A DNA stretch of 64,000 bases from Blattamonas nauphoetae (Eukaryota; Preaxostyla; Oxymonadida), in the NCBI GenBank assembly GCA_033064195.1, contig JARBJD010000023.1:124001-188000 (forward strand), written 5' to 3'. The number at the start of each line of letters is the position of its first letter. Position 1 is the stretch's first letter. The notes beneath the pieces were generated by a model, which saw only the letters and a list, made by a program, of their open reading frames with translations, was not told the origin of the DNA and ran no database searches. Below are positions 1 through 12,752 of the stretch, piece by piece. The position numbers and the translations under genes were made by a program.

Positions 1-383
1 CGACGTTTTCGGGTATCGATGCAACAAACAAACTGTCGCCAACAACAACCTCACACGAAGCATTCACCAAAGCCACGGACTTGTTCTGTCGGACTGAAGT
101 TTCTTCTGTGTCTAAGCACATCCCCGAGGATCCGTCGCATCGAACGGATCATTGCTTCACAGCGACAGCGATCACGGAACTGGTGGACAAGTTGGGATTG
201 AGTGATCGGTGGTTGGAGAGTGCGTCGGTTGGTGAGAACAGCTCTGAGGAAGAGAAGCTGAAGAGATTGGCGCAGGGAGGGCTTCATATGATCCGCTCAG
301 TGGAATCGAAGGATGACGCGAACTGGATTGTGGGTGCTGCAATGATGGAATGGGAAGAGCTAAAGAAACGTCTCGAAGAATGA
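1..383 (+). CDS. 3' end of an unrecognised gene (partial)
   Basis: The frame beginning at base 3 is open from the window edge to a TGA ending at 383, so this is the C-terminal part (about 126 residues) of a gene that starts outside the window. The visible protein is hydrophilic, has a Ser/Thr-rich start, and ends in a charged helix (EWEELKKRLEE). It has no membrane segment and no motif I recognise. The two other open frames here overlap it and look like shadows. The call as coding rests on the open frame and the amphipathic C-terminus only. Confidence 0.55.
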   Translation, partial: TFSGIDATNKLSPTTTSHEAFTKATDLFCRTEVSSVSKHIPEDPSHRTDHCFTATAITELVDKLGLSDRWLESASVGENSSEEEKLKRLAQGGLHMIRSVESKDDANWIVGAAMMEWEELKKRLEE

Positions 384-673
384 ACGTCTGGTGTGAACGA
401 GGTGAGGTACTTACCGTTCAGAGATACGAACGAGACACACCTCGTTTTTACCGTTTTTTCAGAATCATCGAATTCACAATCAGTGAATTGGGTTCTCAGA
501 GAGATTATTCTCCCAACCATTCTGTAAATTCTGATAGTTATCCCCTATCTGGCCTATGCATTCTTCTATTTCATGGCCACATTGTTTTTCATTTGATACT
601 CAGATTTCATGTGGATATAAAGCAAGAATGATGTGAAATGAAAAATTAGGACTGTACTTCACACTAATTGTCT

Positions 674-1198
674 CTATTTCTTTGCAGCTTGTGCAACAGG
701 CTTTCCTTTGGTCCCAGGTGCTGGTTGAGCCGGTTCATTTGGATTTCTATAGTTTCCAGTGTAAACAGAAAAAGGTGTGATGAATTCCAGGCCGTTAGAA
801 TTTTTATGTTCGTTTAATCGGAGTGGTGTGTTTGAAGAGTCAAATAAATCAAAAGTGGTTGGTTCTTCTGACGTGTCGGAAGGTTGTGAAGGGGGTTGAG
901 ACGGGTTTTGTTGAGGTTGGGTTTGTTTCTGAGGTTTCGTTGACGTATCAGATATATCAGTTGGCAGTTTTGTAGTTTCCTTAGAATTATCAGATTGGGT
1001 AGATATTTCCTTTTGGTACCAGGATTCAATCGTGTGGAGTAGGATAGGGATCTTGGATGAGAAAAAGATGCAAATAGCGAAAGGAAAACGTGAAATGAGG
1101 TTGAGAAGTGGAAGACACACAGAACAATCGGCGTTAAACAGTTGACTTTTTGGATTGTCCGGGGTTGAACTCGGAGAGTTGACAAAGAAAACTGTCAT
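674..1198 (-). CDS. Hypothetical protein with one hydrophobic segment and a Gln/Pro-rich linker
   Basis: A 174-aa open frame from ATG to TAA. Residues about 25-55 are hydrophobic with three cysteines (CSVCLPLLN followed by a Phe/Ile-rich stretch), which could be a single membrane anchor. Residues about 70-120 are Thr/Gln/Pro/Ser-rich and probably disordered. The tail is short and basic (GKPVAQAAKK). I recognise no family. A single-exon model is assumed; an upstream exon is possible because the ATG is not in an obvious start context. A second frame (814-1185) overlaps and is considered a shadow. Confidence 0.45.
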   Translation of the reverse strand: MTVFFVNSPSSTPDNPKSQLFNADCSVCLPLLNLISRFPFAICIFFSSKIPILLHTIESWYQKEISTQSDNSKETTKLPTDISDTSTKPQKQTQPQQNPSQPPSQPSDTSEEPTTFDLFDSSNTPLRLNEHKNSNGLEFITPFSVYTGNYRNPNEPAQPAPGTKGKPVAQAAKK

Positions 1199-1509
1199 TT
1201 TTGATTAAGGGGTTCTTTGAACGAGTAGAATTGCTCCATTCGACAAAATAGCTCGAAATGAATGATTAACAAGAGTGAAGTGATGAAAGCCTTTGAAAGA
1301 GGTTAAATTAAAAAGTGCTCCAGTAAAAATGAAAAATCGATCAACTGAACTTGTCATCGAAATCAATCACAAATGGTATCGATGATGGCAAAGTTATCGA
1401 ACGATGGTTGTGATCTCTGATAAATTCTGCAGAAATAAGCGAATAACACTGGGTTTTGGGTGAGACATATGTTTGTGCGCTGTGAGGATTTGTATGGTTT
1501 GATGTCATT
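1199..1509. other. Intergenic, nothing recognised
   Basis: About 310 bases of AT-rich sequence between two minus-strand gene models. No long open frame, RNA gene or repeat was seen. It should hold the promoter of the gene ending at 674 and the 3' end of the gene ending at 1510. Confidence 0.4.
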
Positions 1510-2143
1510 TCACCTGTCTGCTATGATTAAATCAAGGTTTGGTGGAGCAATTAATTCATCGAATGCTTCTTTAGTTAGGAGGACCCGGCCAGCTGAGATC
1601 ACAGTGGGGTCAGTCGTAGATGGGAGGTCTTCTCCATAGGAAGAACTCAACAGATCGTCACGAAGAGAGATTTCTACTGGGTTCATCCTATTCAGGATCT
1701 TCAGCGAAGTTGGAGCTTTTTTTGATGATGTGATCCGTGCCACAAGAATATTTGATGGGTCATTCTTCGTAGAGTTTGAAGACCTTTCAAAACGATGTCA
1801 CTGAAATATGTCTGTATTGATGATAAAATGAATTGTATCATCAGCAATAACGTCCATTTGCTTTATATTGGCAGTATTTCATCCCAAATCTCTCTTCGAG
1901 TGATTCTTCTTCGGGAATGACTGTCAGACACATGAAAACGACAACGCGCACACAGCAAACTTGAGCGATCACGTTTGGGAGAGTCACAATCATTCCAAGG
2001 GCCATGATGTCATCAGCGATGAATATTGCGATACTGTTGGTGGTAACGACGAGTTTGACTGTTGATTGAGAAATATCCGACAATTCTGTGAAAGGCACCG
2101 ATGCATCGAATTGTGATGACACAAGCCGTGTCGTAATATCCAT
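1510..2143 (-). CDS. Hypothetical two-part gene, hydrophobic N-terminal part
   Basis: Two open segments on the minus strand lie close together: about 1841-2143, starting at an ATG, and 1510 to about 1790. The first is hydrophobic (a long Ile/Val/Ala stretch with VCCVRVVVF), suggesting one or two membrane segments. The second is polar and ends PNLDLIIADR-stop. An intron must lie near 1797-1845, where splice-like sequence exists. I could not find a donor/acceptor pair that keeps frame, so these may be one gene with a misjudged junction or two small genes. No family was recognised. Confidence 0.35.
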
Positions 2144-2572
2144 TTTCTCATGTCTCCCTTTGATATTGAGCCACAATTATCCAAAGATCTCGATGAAACA
2201 GAAAAGGAAGGTTGATAGACGACATTTTCTGACAGTGTGGTCTCGAATAGTTGTGTGCATCGATAACGGGTGAGAAACTGGTTACGTATGATTCATAGGT
2301 CAGCAAATAGATGAGAAGTCAGAATGAAAGCTGTGAAACTCTGTGAAGAAGTAATTCTTCGACTTGAGAGGAAATTTTGTTGATATGCGATTGGAGTGTT
2401 TTGTGAGAATATGTTTTAGACTGACAGAAAGTTTAGAACAGATAATTGAATAAAAATTGAGATGGGAATTGAAGGTGCTTATTTGGCTCTGATCAAGTTG
2501 TCGAAGTTTGCCTTCAATTCTTCTGTTCGATCATTTACTGTCTATTTTTGTGATTATTTTCACCTTAGTTCA
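2144..2572. promoter_or_regulatory. Divergent upstream region shared with V-ATPase A
   Basis: About 430 bases lie between the start of a minus-strand hypothetical gene and the V-ATPase A start. No conserved frame was seen. By position it must contain both promoters, but I could not identify a specific element. Confidence 0.35.
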
Positions 2573-4784
<2,212 letters not shown>

Positions 4785-5213
4785 TCATTAAGCAATCAAT
4801 TTGCCACTTTCTAATTTCCTCAATTCATCTATTTTTTTGTGTAAGTGGCTCGAATTGTCGCTCAGATTTTTTTGAACACAGAAAAGAAGAGAAATCTGGG
4901 TGAGATGCCTCATATATTTCAAAAGAAAAAAAACAAAAGATCATAAACGAAATTTTAGGACCGTAAAAAGCATGAAAAATGTATCTATTGCAGAGATAAT
5001 GCTCGACATCGAGGTAAGAAACATTTTGGAGTGATCTGTCTCAGGGTTGTGTGTGTCGTCATTGACTTTGAGGAATGTGGAACGAGGGAGGTCGAGAATG
5101 GAAAAAGAGAGGTAGTTATCCTGTTAAGTTGGAATTGAGAGAGAACAGCAATGATTTGTGAGGAGACGAAAAGATGAATGTGACATATGCAAACAAGACA
5201 AAAAATGATATAG
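4785..5213. other. Convergent 3' intergenic region
   Basis: About 430 bases between the stops of two convergent genes, with a poly-A-like run (aaaagaaaaaaaacaaaaga near 4920). No open frame or RNA gene was seen. Confidence 0.4.
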
Positions 5214-6473
5214 TCATACCGAAAATAGAAAATTACAGATGAGAAGGTATAGTAGGCTGACAGTTGAGAGAAATTTTCCTAAAAGCAAGCGAGTAGCAGC
5301 CCAGCCACAAAGGAAGACAAATTTATGAGCATGAAGGGACATCAAGACAGGGAATCCACCCAGGAAGATCTGCGAGAGATTATCTTTGGTTGATAATGGT
5401 TGTTGTGCTGTTGATGGAACAAAAAGTGTTATTAGAAGGAGGGAGACGACACAGAGAAGGAAAGTACTTCCGAAAGCGAACGATACGACCTTGACGATGA
5501 GAGATGGATTAAATGGAAGTCCCCACATCACAGCCACAAGGCAAAGAAGAAGGGCAAATGTTACTGATGACACAGCGGCAAGATACAACTCCGGATCGTT
5601 CCAGGAAGGACTCGGAGGTGCTGGTGGCTCTGGAACATACTCTGAAATAAGAGAATCGCTTGGTGGGGGTTCTTGAGGTGGTACGTTGTTAGATCGTCGC
5701 CATTCCTTTTGGGGAAAAGGGAAAAACATAATTGTCAGTTTTTGGATGATCGAATTGATTGAGATATTGAAGAAAGTGCGAAAATGAGAGTAAAGCTTTT
5801 GTTGTTGATCCTTTTGATTGGCCGGAAGGAGAGCTTGAGTTATGATGGTTGGAACGTTGGCAAGAGATCTGAGAAATTGAAGGAATAACAATTGAGTTTG
5901 GGATGGCTGAGTCGGTTGTTGTGGTTGATATGATGGCTGGAGATGTGTTTGCTGATTTGATGATTGATTGTCAGAGACAAGTGGTGGTTGGCTCCCACGG
6001 AGGAGAGTGTTTTTGATCATGTCTGGTGTAACCTCAATATCTTCTTGAGATTCTATGGTACCATCAGCACCTTCTTGGCGAATTATAATGACAGTCCTCG
6101 GTCGACTTGTTGATCTCGTTGGCTTGGGGCTTGTTGATGGTTGGATTTGAGTTTGACCGATTGGGACAATGGCTGGTGTCGTCGTTTTAGCACTAGCACC
6201 TGAGAATGGATCACTGTCTTGTGAATTGATTCGATCTTTCGGTGTTGGTGCCTTTCGAGGAAGTGTTGAGGCACGTTCTCGGTTTGTCTGATTTGGTTTC
6301 ACTGTTGTTGATTGTTTTGATGGTTTATCGAGAGGTGGTTTCATGGGAGATGCAGATCTTCTCTTGGTTGGGGTAGAACTTCTCTTGCTTGAGTCTTTGG
6401 ACGGGGCACTGATAACAGGTTTTTTTGCCCTAGGGGGGAGCGTTTGTGACATTTTGGGATTCTTTTTATCCAT
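5214..6473 (-). CDS. Proline/serine-rich multi-pass membrane protein
   Basis: A 419-aa uninterrupted frame. Residues 1 to about 195 are basic, Ser/Thr/Pro/Gln-rich and probably disordered (KRRSASPMK, RSTSRPRT). They are followed by about four hydrophobic segments in the C-terminal half (around residues 290-320, 325-350, 365-390 and 395-418), so the protein is probably an endomembrane protein with a long cytosolic tail. The spacing of helices after a WNDPELYL segment recalls Yip1/YIPF-type proteins, but I see no decisive motif and do not assign it. It is convergent with the V-ATPase gene. Confidence 0.7.
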   Translation of the reverse strand: MDKKNPKMSQTLPPRAKKPVISAPSKDSSKRSSTPTKRRSASPMKPPLDKPSKQSTTVKPNQTNRERASTLPRKAPTPKDRINSQDSDPFSGASAKTTTPAIVPIGQTQIQPSTSPKPTRSTSRPRTVIIIRQEGADGTIESQEDIEVTPDMIKNTLLRGSQPPLVSDNQSSNQQTHLQPSYQPQQPTQPSQTQLLFLQFLRSLANVPTIITQALLPANQKDQQQKLYSHFRTFFNISINSIIQKLTIMFFPFPQKEWRRSNNVPPQEPPPSDSLISEYVPEPPAPPSPSWNDPELYLAAVSSVTFALLLCLVAVMWGLPFNPSLIVKVVSFAFGSTFLLCVVSLLLITLFVPSTAQQPLSTKDNLSQIFLGGFPVLMSLHAHKFVFLCGWAATRLLLGKFLSTVSLLYLLICNFLFSV

Positions 6474-6625
6474 TACTGGAGATTTAAAAGGATATAATCA
6501 AAATGAATATGTCCTAGAGTGCGTTGACAGTGTTGATGAGAACAGTGATCGGACCATGATCTTTTTCAGAAAAACACAACTTTATGAGAAGGGACTGTTG
6601 GTTAATTAATGGGTGACGTGAACTC

Positions 6626-8176
6626 CTACCATACTCCCACATAATGTCCAGAAAGAGAATAATAGATTGGTCCGCCACCAAGCATCAGCTGTGTCCTGGA
6701 CGGGTTTAGAGACAGGGTGTACAACGACATTGGAATTCGAGCGATTCCAGTTCTATGTTGTCGGATGAGTGTGTCTTCAAACTGGTTTTCGATGGTTTCC
6801 TCTGTTGGATGATTCTGTTCTATGTGTGCTGGGTACTGTTCATCGGAGCTGGTCTGAGAAGACGTGAGGGAGTCCATATTCCAATCTTCCTGGGATGGTG
6901 ATCGTGCTTCCTCTCGCTGGCTTGACCTGTTCATCATTTCAGATTGATAGAACAACCTCCCATCAGACACAGGATGACGGTCAGAGTTGGTTCGATTCAT
7001 GAATCCATTGATGATGGTTGCTGGAGGACGAATAGGTTCGCTGTTCGTGTTCGCTGAATCACTTCCACGAAGTCTGTTCAACTCCTTCTGGTCCTGTGTT
7101 GTTCCCATAAACTGCCCCATTCGCTCGTCAAACACTCCAAGATGTCCGTCTCCAGTTCCAACAATCATTTGTGTCTCATCTGACAGCAGTGACCGGATTC
7201 CTGAGATAGTGAAGAAAATGGGGAAGATGTGGTGATGTGGGTGATGTGATTGTACCTTTGTTGTGGAGTGAGATGTGAAGTGTGAGTGAGTGAGCGTTAC
7301 ATCCAAAATGATGTTTCCTTTGTTCCGTTTTCTTCCGTGTGTAAGTCTCGTTATTCATACCATTACCTATAGTGTTCTCGTAGAGTGTAAACTTTCCGTT
7401 TTCTCGATAGTCCATCAAAGCGAGGTGTGTGTATGATCCAATTGCAATTCGACCTGTCCGTTCTGTCCAAGTGCCAGTAACAATCTCCCACAATGTCAGC
7501 GGGACTCGTTCTCCAGTGCTCCAACTGACTTTTGTTAATCGGTCAACTCCAGCCGGTCCGACGTTCCAAAGATTCACTCGGTGACTTTGGGTGATTGTTG
7601 CTTGGCGACCCTGGCACTGGGGGTCACTAACCAATACTCTCTGCATTTCTCCGGTTTGGGATGGAGATGACCAGACAGGGTGGAGCACATCTGGAGGAGG
7701 ATGGAAGGTTTTCTCCGCAACGTGAAGATGATGCGGGAGATCGAACACACGAAAAGTCCCGTCTCTTCCACATGCTGTCAAATGTTGGCTATTCATCCAA
7801 GCACAGCCAAATATGCAGTCATCAAAACCGCGAAGTGAGCAGACAGGCTTCATGTCCGGGAGTGTATAGACAGTAAGTTCGTTTGGTGATGAAGAGGTGG
7901 TGGCAAGGAGAGTTTTCGTTGAATTTGTCTTCATTGCATGCATTCCGGTTCCAAAGGAAGTTTTTCTCTCCGGTTTTTGATAGATTTTGATGGGTACAAT
8001 CGACTTCGTCGCAGAATCGAGCGAGAGGAGCTGTCGTCAGAGATGAGTAAGAAGAATGGTCAGACTTGTCCATCTTTCGTTCCAAAAATACAATTCGTAT
8101 CAGATATCCAACATGAACAAAATACCTTATCAAAAATGAGTTCTGAAGGAATTTCTGTTGGAAAGACGAGAGTCAT
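6626..8176 (-). CDS. DCAF12-like WD40 protein (CUL4-DDB1 substrate receptor)
   Basis: Exons 8066-8176, 7367-8003 and 6626-7200 join in frame to 440 aa (human DCAF12 is 453). Matches to the family recalled from memory run end to end: a WISDTNCIFGTKDG segment early, MHAMKTNSTKTLLATT before the first clear blade, GIRSLLSDETQMIVGTGDG in the middle, and the diagnostic C-terminus GGGPIYYSLSGHYVGVW. DCAF12 proteins bind DDB1 and present substrates to the CUL4 ubiquitin ligase. About 110 residues before the last blade are a low-complexity insert (Ser/Glu/Gln-rich). The start chosen is the ATG following an acceptor-like ccag, so a further 5' exon is possible; DCAF12 normally has a longer N-terminus. 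Introns are 62 and 166 nt. Confidence 0.85.
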
Positions 8177-8559
8177 TCTGGAAATGGCGTTAGAATGGAG
8201 AAAGATATCACTAAAATACCGTTGATGAGACAGAAACGGATAGAACATTGTTTCAGTGATAGAATATGGCAAGATTTGTTTGTTGAGGAACAAATTGACA
8301 ATGCTGGTCAATATAGAAAAAACGATCAATAAAGAAGATAGTATCGGAAAAATCATGACAAACGGTTGAGAATACACAGGTGCCGTGCTATGAAACGAAT
8401 TCATCACGAAAACGACAACAGAACTACAGCAGAAAGACAGTCGAACGATGCCGGAAAATGACCATGAAAAAAAATTATGTGTCATTGAACAAAAAGGAAG
8501 ACAATATGCGGCAATTTGTATGGCACGTGTTGACAGTGAAATGAAATTATGAAAAAAAC
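8177..8559. other. 5' region of the DCAF12-like gene
   Basis: An open minus-strand frame runs through part of this stretch (to 8485) but reads as hydrophobic, intron-like translation. It probably holds the promoter and perhaps a first exon of the DCAF12-like gene. Nothing else was recognised. Confidence 0.35.
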
Positions 8560-9117
8560 TTAAAAAGTTGGTAGAGGTAAAGAAGAGGAGATCCCAAATC
8601 GATTCGAAACAGTTCGAAGATATTCGAATTCTTGACGATCATCAGGGGAAGGAGCTTGATAATTTGACCGAGGGAACTGTATTATTTTCATTGAATGTCG
8701 AGACAGTCGTGGTGGTAGAGGTGGTGGGAAAGCAGGTTCTGACATTGGCGGATTGGGTGGAAATGGAGGGGGTGGCGGAGGATGTGGTGGAGGGTTTTGA
8801 TTTGGAAGGTTTCGTGATGATGTGTGATTTATTCCTCGGTTTGTTTGTTGTTGAGGTGAGATATGGGGAGGAGAAAGACGACGATGGGCTGGGGAGTCTG
8901 ATTGAGAGCCTTGTTGATGATTCTCAGAAGGGGGTCTACTAAAAACGATGGTAGGTTGGTGAGTCAGCAAATCAGTTCTTCTAGGCGGTGGGGCAGGACA
9001 AAAGAAGCTATTTGAGATTGGCGGGATCGTTCCCACCGCAGGTGGACTGAGAGACACACCCTGCCCCCGAACTGGCACCGGAGGAGGTTGAAAAGGTGGA
9101 GGGGTGTTTTGATACAT
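8560..9117 (-). CDS. Proline-rich hypothetical protein
   Basis: A 185-aa frame from ATG to TAA. It is strongly proline-rich, with several poly-Pro runs (PPPHPPPPPPF, PPPLPPR) of the kind bound by profilin, SH3 or WW domains, and a short non-repetitive C-terminus (about residues 145-185: IIQFPRSNYQAP, EFEYLRTVSNRFG). No folded domain was recognised. It could be an adaptor or a disordered RNA-associated protein; function unknown. The opposite-strand frame (8568-8942) is Val/Glu-rich because it is the complement of proline codons, and is rejected. Confidence 0.6.
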   Translation of the reverse strand: MYQNTPPPFQPPPVPVRGQGVSLSPPAVGTIPPISNSFFCPAPPPRRTDLLTHQPTIVFSRPPSENHQQGSQSDSPAHRRLSPPHISPQQQTNRGINHTSSRNLPNQNPPPHPPPPPPFPPNPPMSEPAFPPPLPPRLSRHSMKIIQFPRSNYQAPSPDDRQEFEYLRTVSNRFGISSSLPLPTF

Positions 9118-9235
9118 TTCTTTTATGTGTCCTCAGAATCTGTAACTATTTTATTAAGGGAGTTCGAAATCTGAAATAGAAGTTGTAGGATTGTCATCAA
9201 GTGAGTTTGTCACAAGATCCGTGTTTGTAGTTTTT

Positions 9236-11308
9236 TCAATGAAATGGAAAAAAGTATCGATGAAGTTCTAAGAGGAGAGCTTTGATCGGGTTTGCCTCCG
9301 GCCAACTTTGCCGAATAAATGAGAGTCTACAAATATAAGATGAAAAAAGAAGGACAAACGCTCTCTTAAAGGTCTGTTTGGTAATCTGGAGTCCATTGGT
9401 AAGTTGGGTCACATCCAGGACACAATGAGCTGGGTCGTCGATCGGCCGGATTGGCAGATCTGCAGCTGTGGACGTCAAAACAAGGGATGATGGGGATGCA
9501 GCAGAGGTGATATCAAAGAGAGCGACAAGAGCCGCCACAGTCATGGCAGCACTCCTGTTTTGACCCTGTTCGCAATGAATGAGGATTGGTTTTGAGTGCT
9601 CGGTTCGTTTTTGGAGACAGGTCAACACAAAACTGATTCCTGCTCCGATGTACTTCTGAAATGACACTCGACCTTTCTTTCCATCCTCAATTGGGAGATA
9701 GAGATACGAAAACATGTCTTCGTCTGACGATTTTGGCTGAATGGATTCGTCGTTCGGTGGTCGTTCTTTGAGAAGGAGTTGGCGTGTTCTCCACTCAATA
9801 AGTTCCTCTGTTTCGGGCGCCCCACAGTTCAGAATTGCACTGAAGTATGTCGATGGATGGGGAACACGTCCAGCGTGCAGTGTCCCAATTGCAAGTCCGG
9901 AAGAACCGATCACACCGAATGAACCTTCAAAGACGGACGGAGAGGAAGAAGGGACTGGAACAAAGAGAGTGGAGAGAGGACGGAACACCAACCTGTTTCG
10001 ATTCTGGTTGTGGACACTATTCGGTCAACTTCGGCACAGCATTCAGATTTGGAGTGAAGGATTGTTGGGGAATGAGCGAAGAAGAGAGCGGGTGTGAGAT
10101 GTCGCGACCATGTTTCCTCATCGTCACCAGCACCTGGAACGTAGAGATGGAGAGAAAGGAAGGAAGAAATGGGAGTGAGGAGGAAGAAGAGAGACAGACC
10201 TTGGATGTATCTCCATTGTCCACGACGAATTTCGTTTCGTTTCCTCTCCATCTCCTCTTCCTCCTTTCTTCCTCGTCCCATGAGTTGGAGACTTCGGCTC
10301 AGACCATTCTGCACAGAACAGTCAGTCGTTGAGGAAGAGAGGAGGACGATTGGGACGAGACCAACCTTCTGGAAAGCTCTGGTTCCCCATAAACATGGAG
10401 GGAGGAATTCTGAAGATCCACCCAGGAGCGAACCAGTTTTTGTGGGAGAAATCCATTCTGGAACGAGGTAGAAAGATGAATCCAGGGCGGCCTGGTGAAC
10501 AGGTGGATTGAATGCCTGAGAGAGAGGTGCTGGAGAAGAATCAACAGACAATCAGGTCATTAGTCCAGCCTTCGATTAACTTTGAGACAGAATTGCGTTC
10601 GTTGTCGGAAATCCAAGGTGGAAGATGTACTGTGAATGGGGAAAATGATTTTGAGAGTTGGAAATTGGACAGTACTGAATCTGCGTCAAAAAAACTATTA
10701 TCAAGATTATCTGTCAATTCATCATCTTCATCAACAAAATCGATTCCATCATCGTCTATTAAAGCATTTTCTGGGATGTTTCCAGAAGTTGTTCTGTCAG
10801 AAGTCATAGAAAAATCTGTCCTCGAACTCACAAATGGATCTGGGAGAGAAGGAGGGCCAGTCCAGTCCATTTTACTATCAAGTGCCTGTTTATGGCGAAG
10901 GTGAAATAGGAATCGATTCATTACACAAATCCAGATCGGAACGGTCTTTGTGAACGAATCTGGAAACCCCTTTCCTTTCTTCGTTGAATCGACGATCACA
11001 ACTCCTCCCTTCAAAAAGCCTTCTTTGACAACATTCATATTCAGTCGTCCCAAATTGAAAGACCAGTTTCCATAGTGTCCATCTGTACTCTTGAAGCTAC
11101 AGGAGCCGATATCATCCTCGGCATACCACATCCCACAACGCTTATTTCCAAGGAATTCAAAATCACCCATGACTTTACGCATTTGTGAGACAAATAATGT
11201 GTCGTAAGCAATGCTATTCAGAGAATTCCACATCAGATCTGCTTGTTTGGCTTGATGCTCAGCTTTGAAAAAAGCTTTCGTGGAGCCAAATTCCTCGTCA
11301 AATGTCAT
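9236..11308 (-). CDS. RIT1: tRNA A64 2'-O-ribosylphosphate transferase (Rit1)
   Basis: Rit1 adds a 2'-O-ribosyl phosphate to A64 of initiator tRNA and so bars it from elongation. Exons 10550-11308, 10200-10515, 9993-10133 and 9236-9954 join in frame to 644 aa. Family signatures are in order: NKRCGMWY, SFKSTDGHYGNWSFN, VVIVDSTKKGKGFPD, KTVPIWICVMNR, YIQ/GAGDDEETWSRHLTP and the C-terminal phosphatase-like domain with HCEQGQNRSAA, then QSWPEANP near the end. A 33-nt GT..AG stretch at about 9317-9349 has no in-frame stop and lies where the family has no insert, so it may be an intron read through in this model. An acidic insert (DDDGIDFVDEDDE) is not typical. A short exon further upstream (to 11581) cannot be excluded, because a TATCAG acceptor precedes the ATG. 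Confidence 0.92.
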
Positions 11309-11586
11309 CCTGATAAACGGTCTTTGACAGGTATTGGGGAAGAAGGAAGTGAGTGGTTGACAACTTTTGTGGTCACGATCGGTACACTCTTAAGAATAAA
11401 GCTGATTCATGTGATTATTAACTTCTCTATCAAAGCTTATCCACTCCAAACAGATTTTTGAGGACCATTTGTACCCATCCTTTTCACAGAGGCTCACATT
11501 CATGACGAGATTATGTTTCCCGCCAAACTCCGGCATCTTCTGTGAAATTATTCCTGGCTGAAGCCTTTGTATCAGAACCATAACTC

Positions 11587-12417
11587 ATGGAAGTTTTAAA
11601 TCTTCTTCCAACTCAAGCCCCTCTTCTCGTCAAGCGCCCTGACCCACCAATCGAAGTCAATCCAATACCGAACGAATTGTCTTTGAATTCAACACCAATC
11701 AATTCAAGCCGAAGAAATTCCGCAAAATTGCAGCAAAATCGCCAAAAAACAATTCGTCAACCCACAGACCATCCATCATTTCTTATTCTTCGAAATTCTC
11801 AAGTCCACTCGAAGAAAGAACCATCAATAGCAGTTATTTCGAACTCGTGGCAATGTAGGTCCATTTTCACTTAAATTATTTCAGATCTTACCCTCTACAA
11901 AAATTCCTTCGTTCGCTACAATCCATCGTTCATCACAACGCAATTGCTCGGATTTGTTGTCGAAATGATACCCAGAATTATCCTTGATGTCTTCTTACAA
12001 TTGAAACACGATGATATGTTCATCAGTTCTTTCATCCATAAAGCTGAAATCCTTTCACATTCCTCGTCACAAATCGTCAGCTTTCTGATGCTTCTTCGGA
12101 TCTGCTCGGCCTGCTTCATGATCATGATCCCACAGATGATTGCCCTATCACTCTCATCTCTCAGTTCTGCTCTCTTCACTCTCTCACAACCACACCGCTC
12201 ACCGAAGCATCGCCTCCAACTCCGAATCCTCCTTCCGCATCGTCGTTCTCCATTCCGTCTGAAACATTCGCCGGCCCTCCGATATATCTCCTTCTGCTGG
12301 GAGTATTTCTTTGACCTTGTCTCCACCCTCCTCCAGTGTGTCTCCGATCTGCTCCTCGCTCTCTACCAGATCAACTTTTTTGTGGTGGACACTCTTTTGG
12401 TCGCTATTTTTCGGTAA
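11587..12417 (+). CDS. Hypothetical protein with hydrophobic C-terminal half
   Basis: Exons 11587-11854 and 11885-12417 (30-nt intron) join in frame to 266 aa. The first 90 residues are polar and Ser/Asn/Pro-rich. The junction reads SNSWQ/YLTLYKNSFVRYNP. Beyond it the protein is hydrophobic, with two or three possible membrane segments (around VSFLMLLRICSACFMIMIP and near the C-terminus). Lys/His/Arg-rich text lies between them. I could not assign a family; an N-terminal segment like YKNSFVRYNP faintly recalls Pex16, but nothing else supports that. Its ATG lies 5 bp from an ATG on the other strand. Confidence 0.55.
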
Positions 12418-12752
12418 TGAAGCCTTTGTTCACTTTGGGTGGATTATTTGGAGTTTTTTTGTCTATTAAAATGTCTTCTGCGTTTCATTGAACAGAAAGA
12501 AAGGATTTATTCCTCTCATCTCGTCGTTCGATTCCCACCAACTTTTCTTTCGTTTTCTTTCTCAAACACGTGTTTCGGAGGGAAAAAGCGAGGGAAAGTA
12601 TGTACGTAATTGATTTACATGTGGATATGGAATTATTTCGTCAACTGAAGACATGGAAACGAGCCAAGTTTTGATCTCGGTCACTTCTTTTCTAGTGGGT
12701 TTGATCTCGTGTCGTAGCTTTTTAAACGCTTAGAACGTCTCTTCACAAAAAC
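12418..12752. promoter_or_regulatory. Upstream region of tyrosyl-tRNA synthetase
   Basis: About 335 bases between two plus-strand genes. It holds the 3' end of the upstream gene and the Tyr-RS promoter. No conserved element or frame was identified. Confidence 0.35.

Noticed and set aside
8568-8942. 124-aa plus-strand frame opposite the proline-rich gene
   Set aside because: Its Val/Glu/Gly bias is the direct complement of proline codons; no independent support.
11390-11581. Possible first exon of Rit1 or a tiny separate gene on the minus strand
   Set aside because: It does not resemble a Rit1 N-terminus, and the conserved part begins at the 11308 ATG. It stays possible because an acceptor-like TATCAG precedes that ATG.
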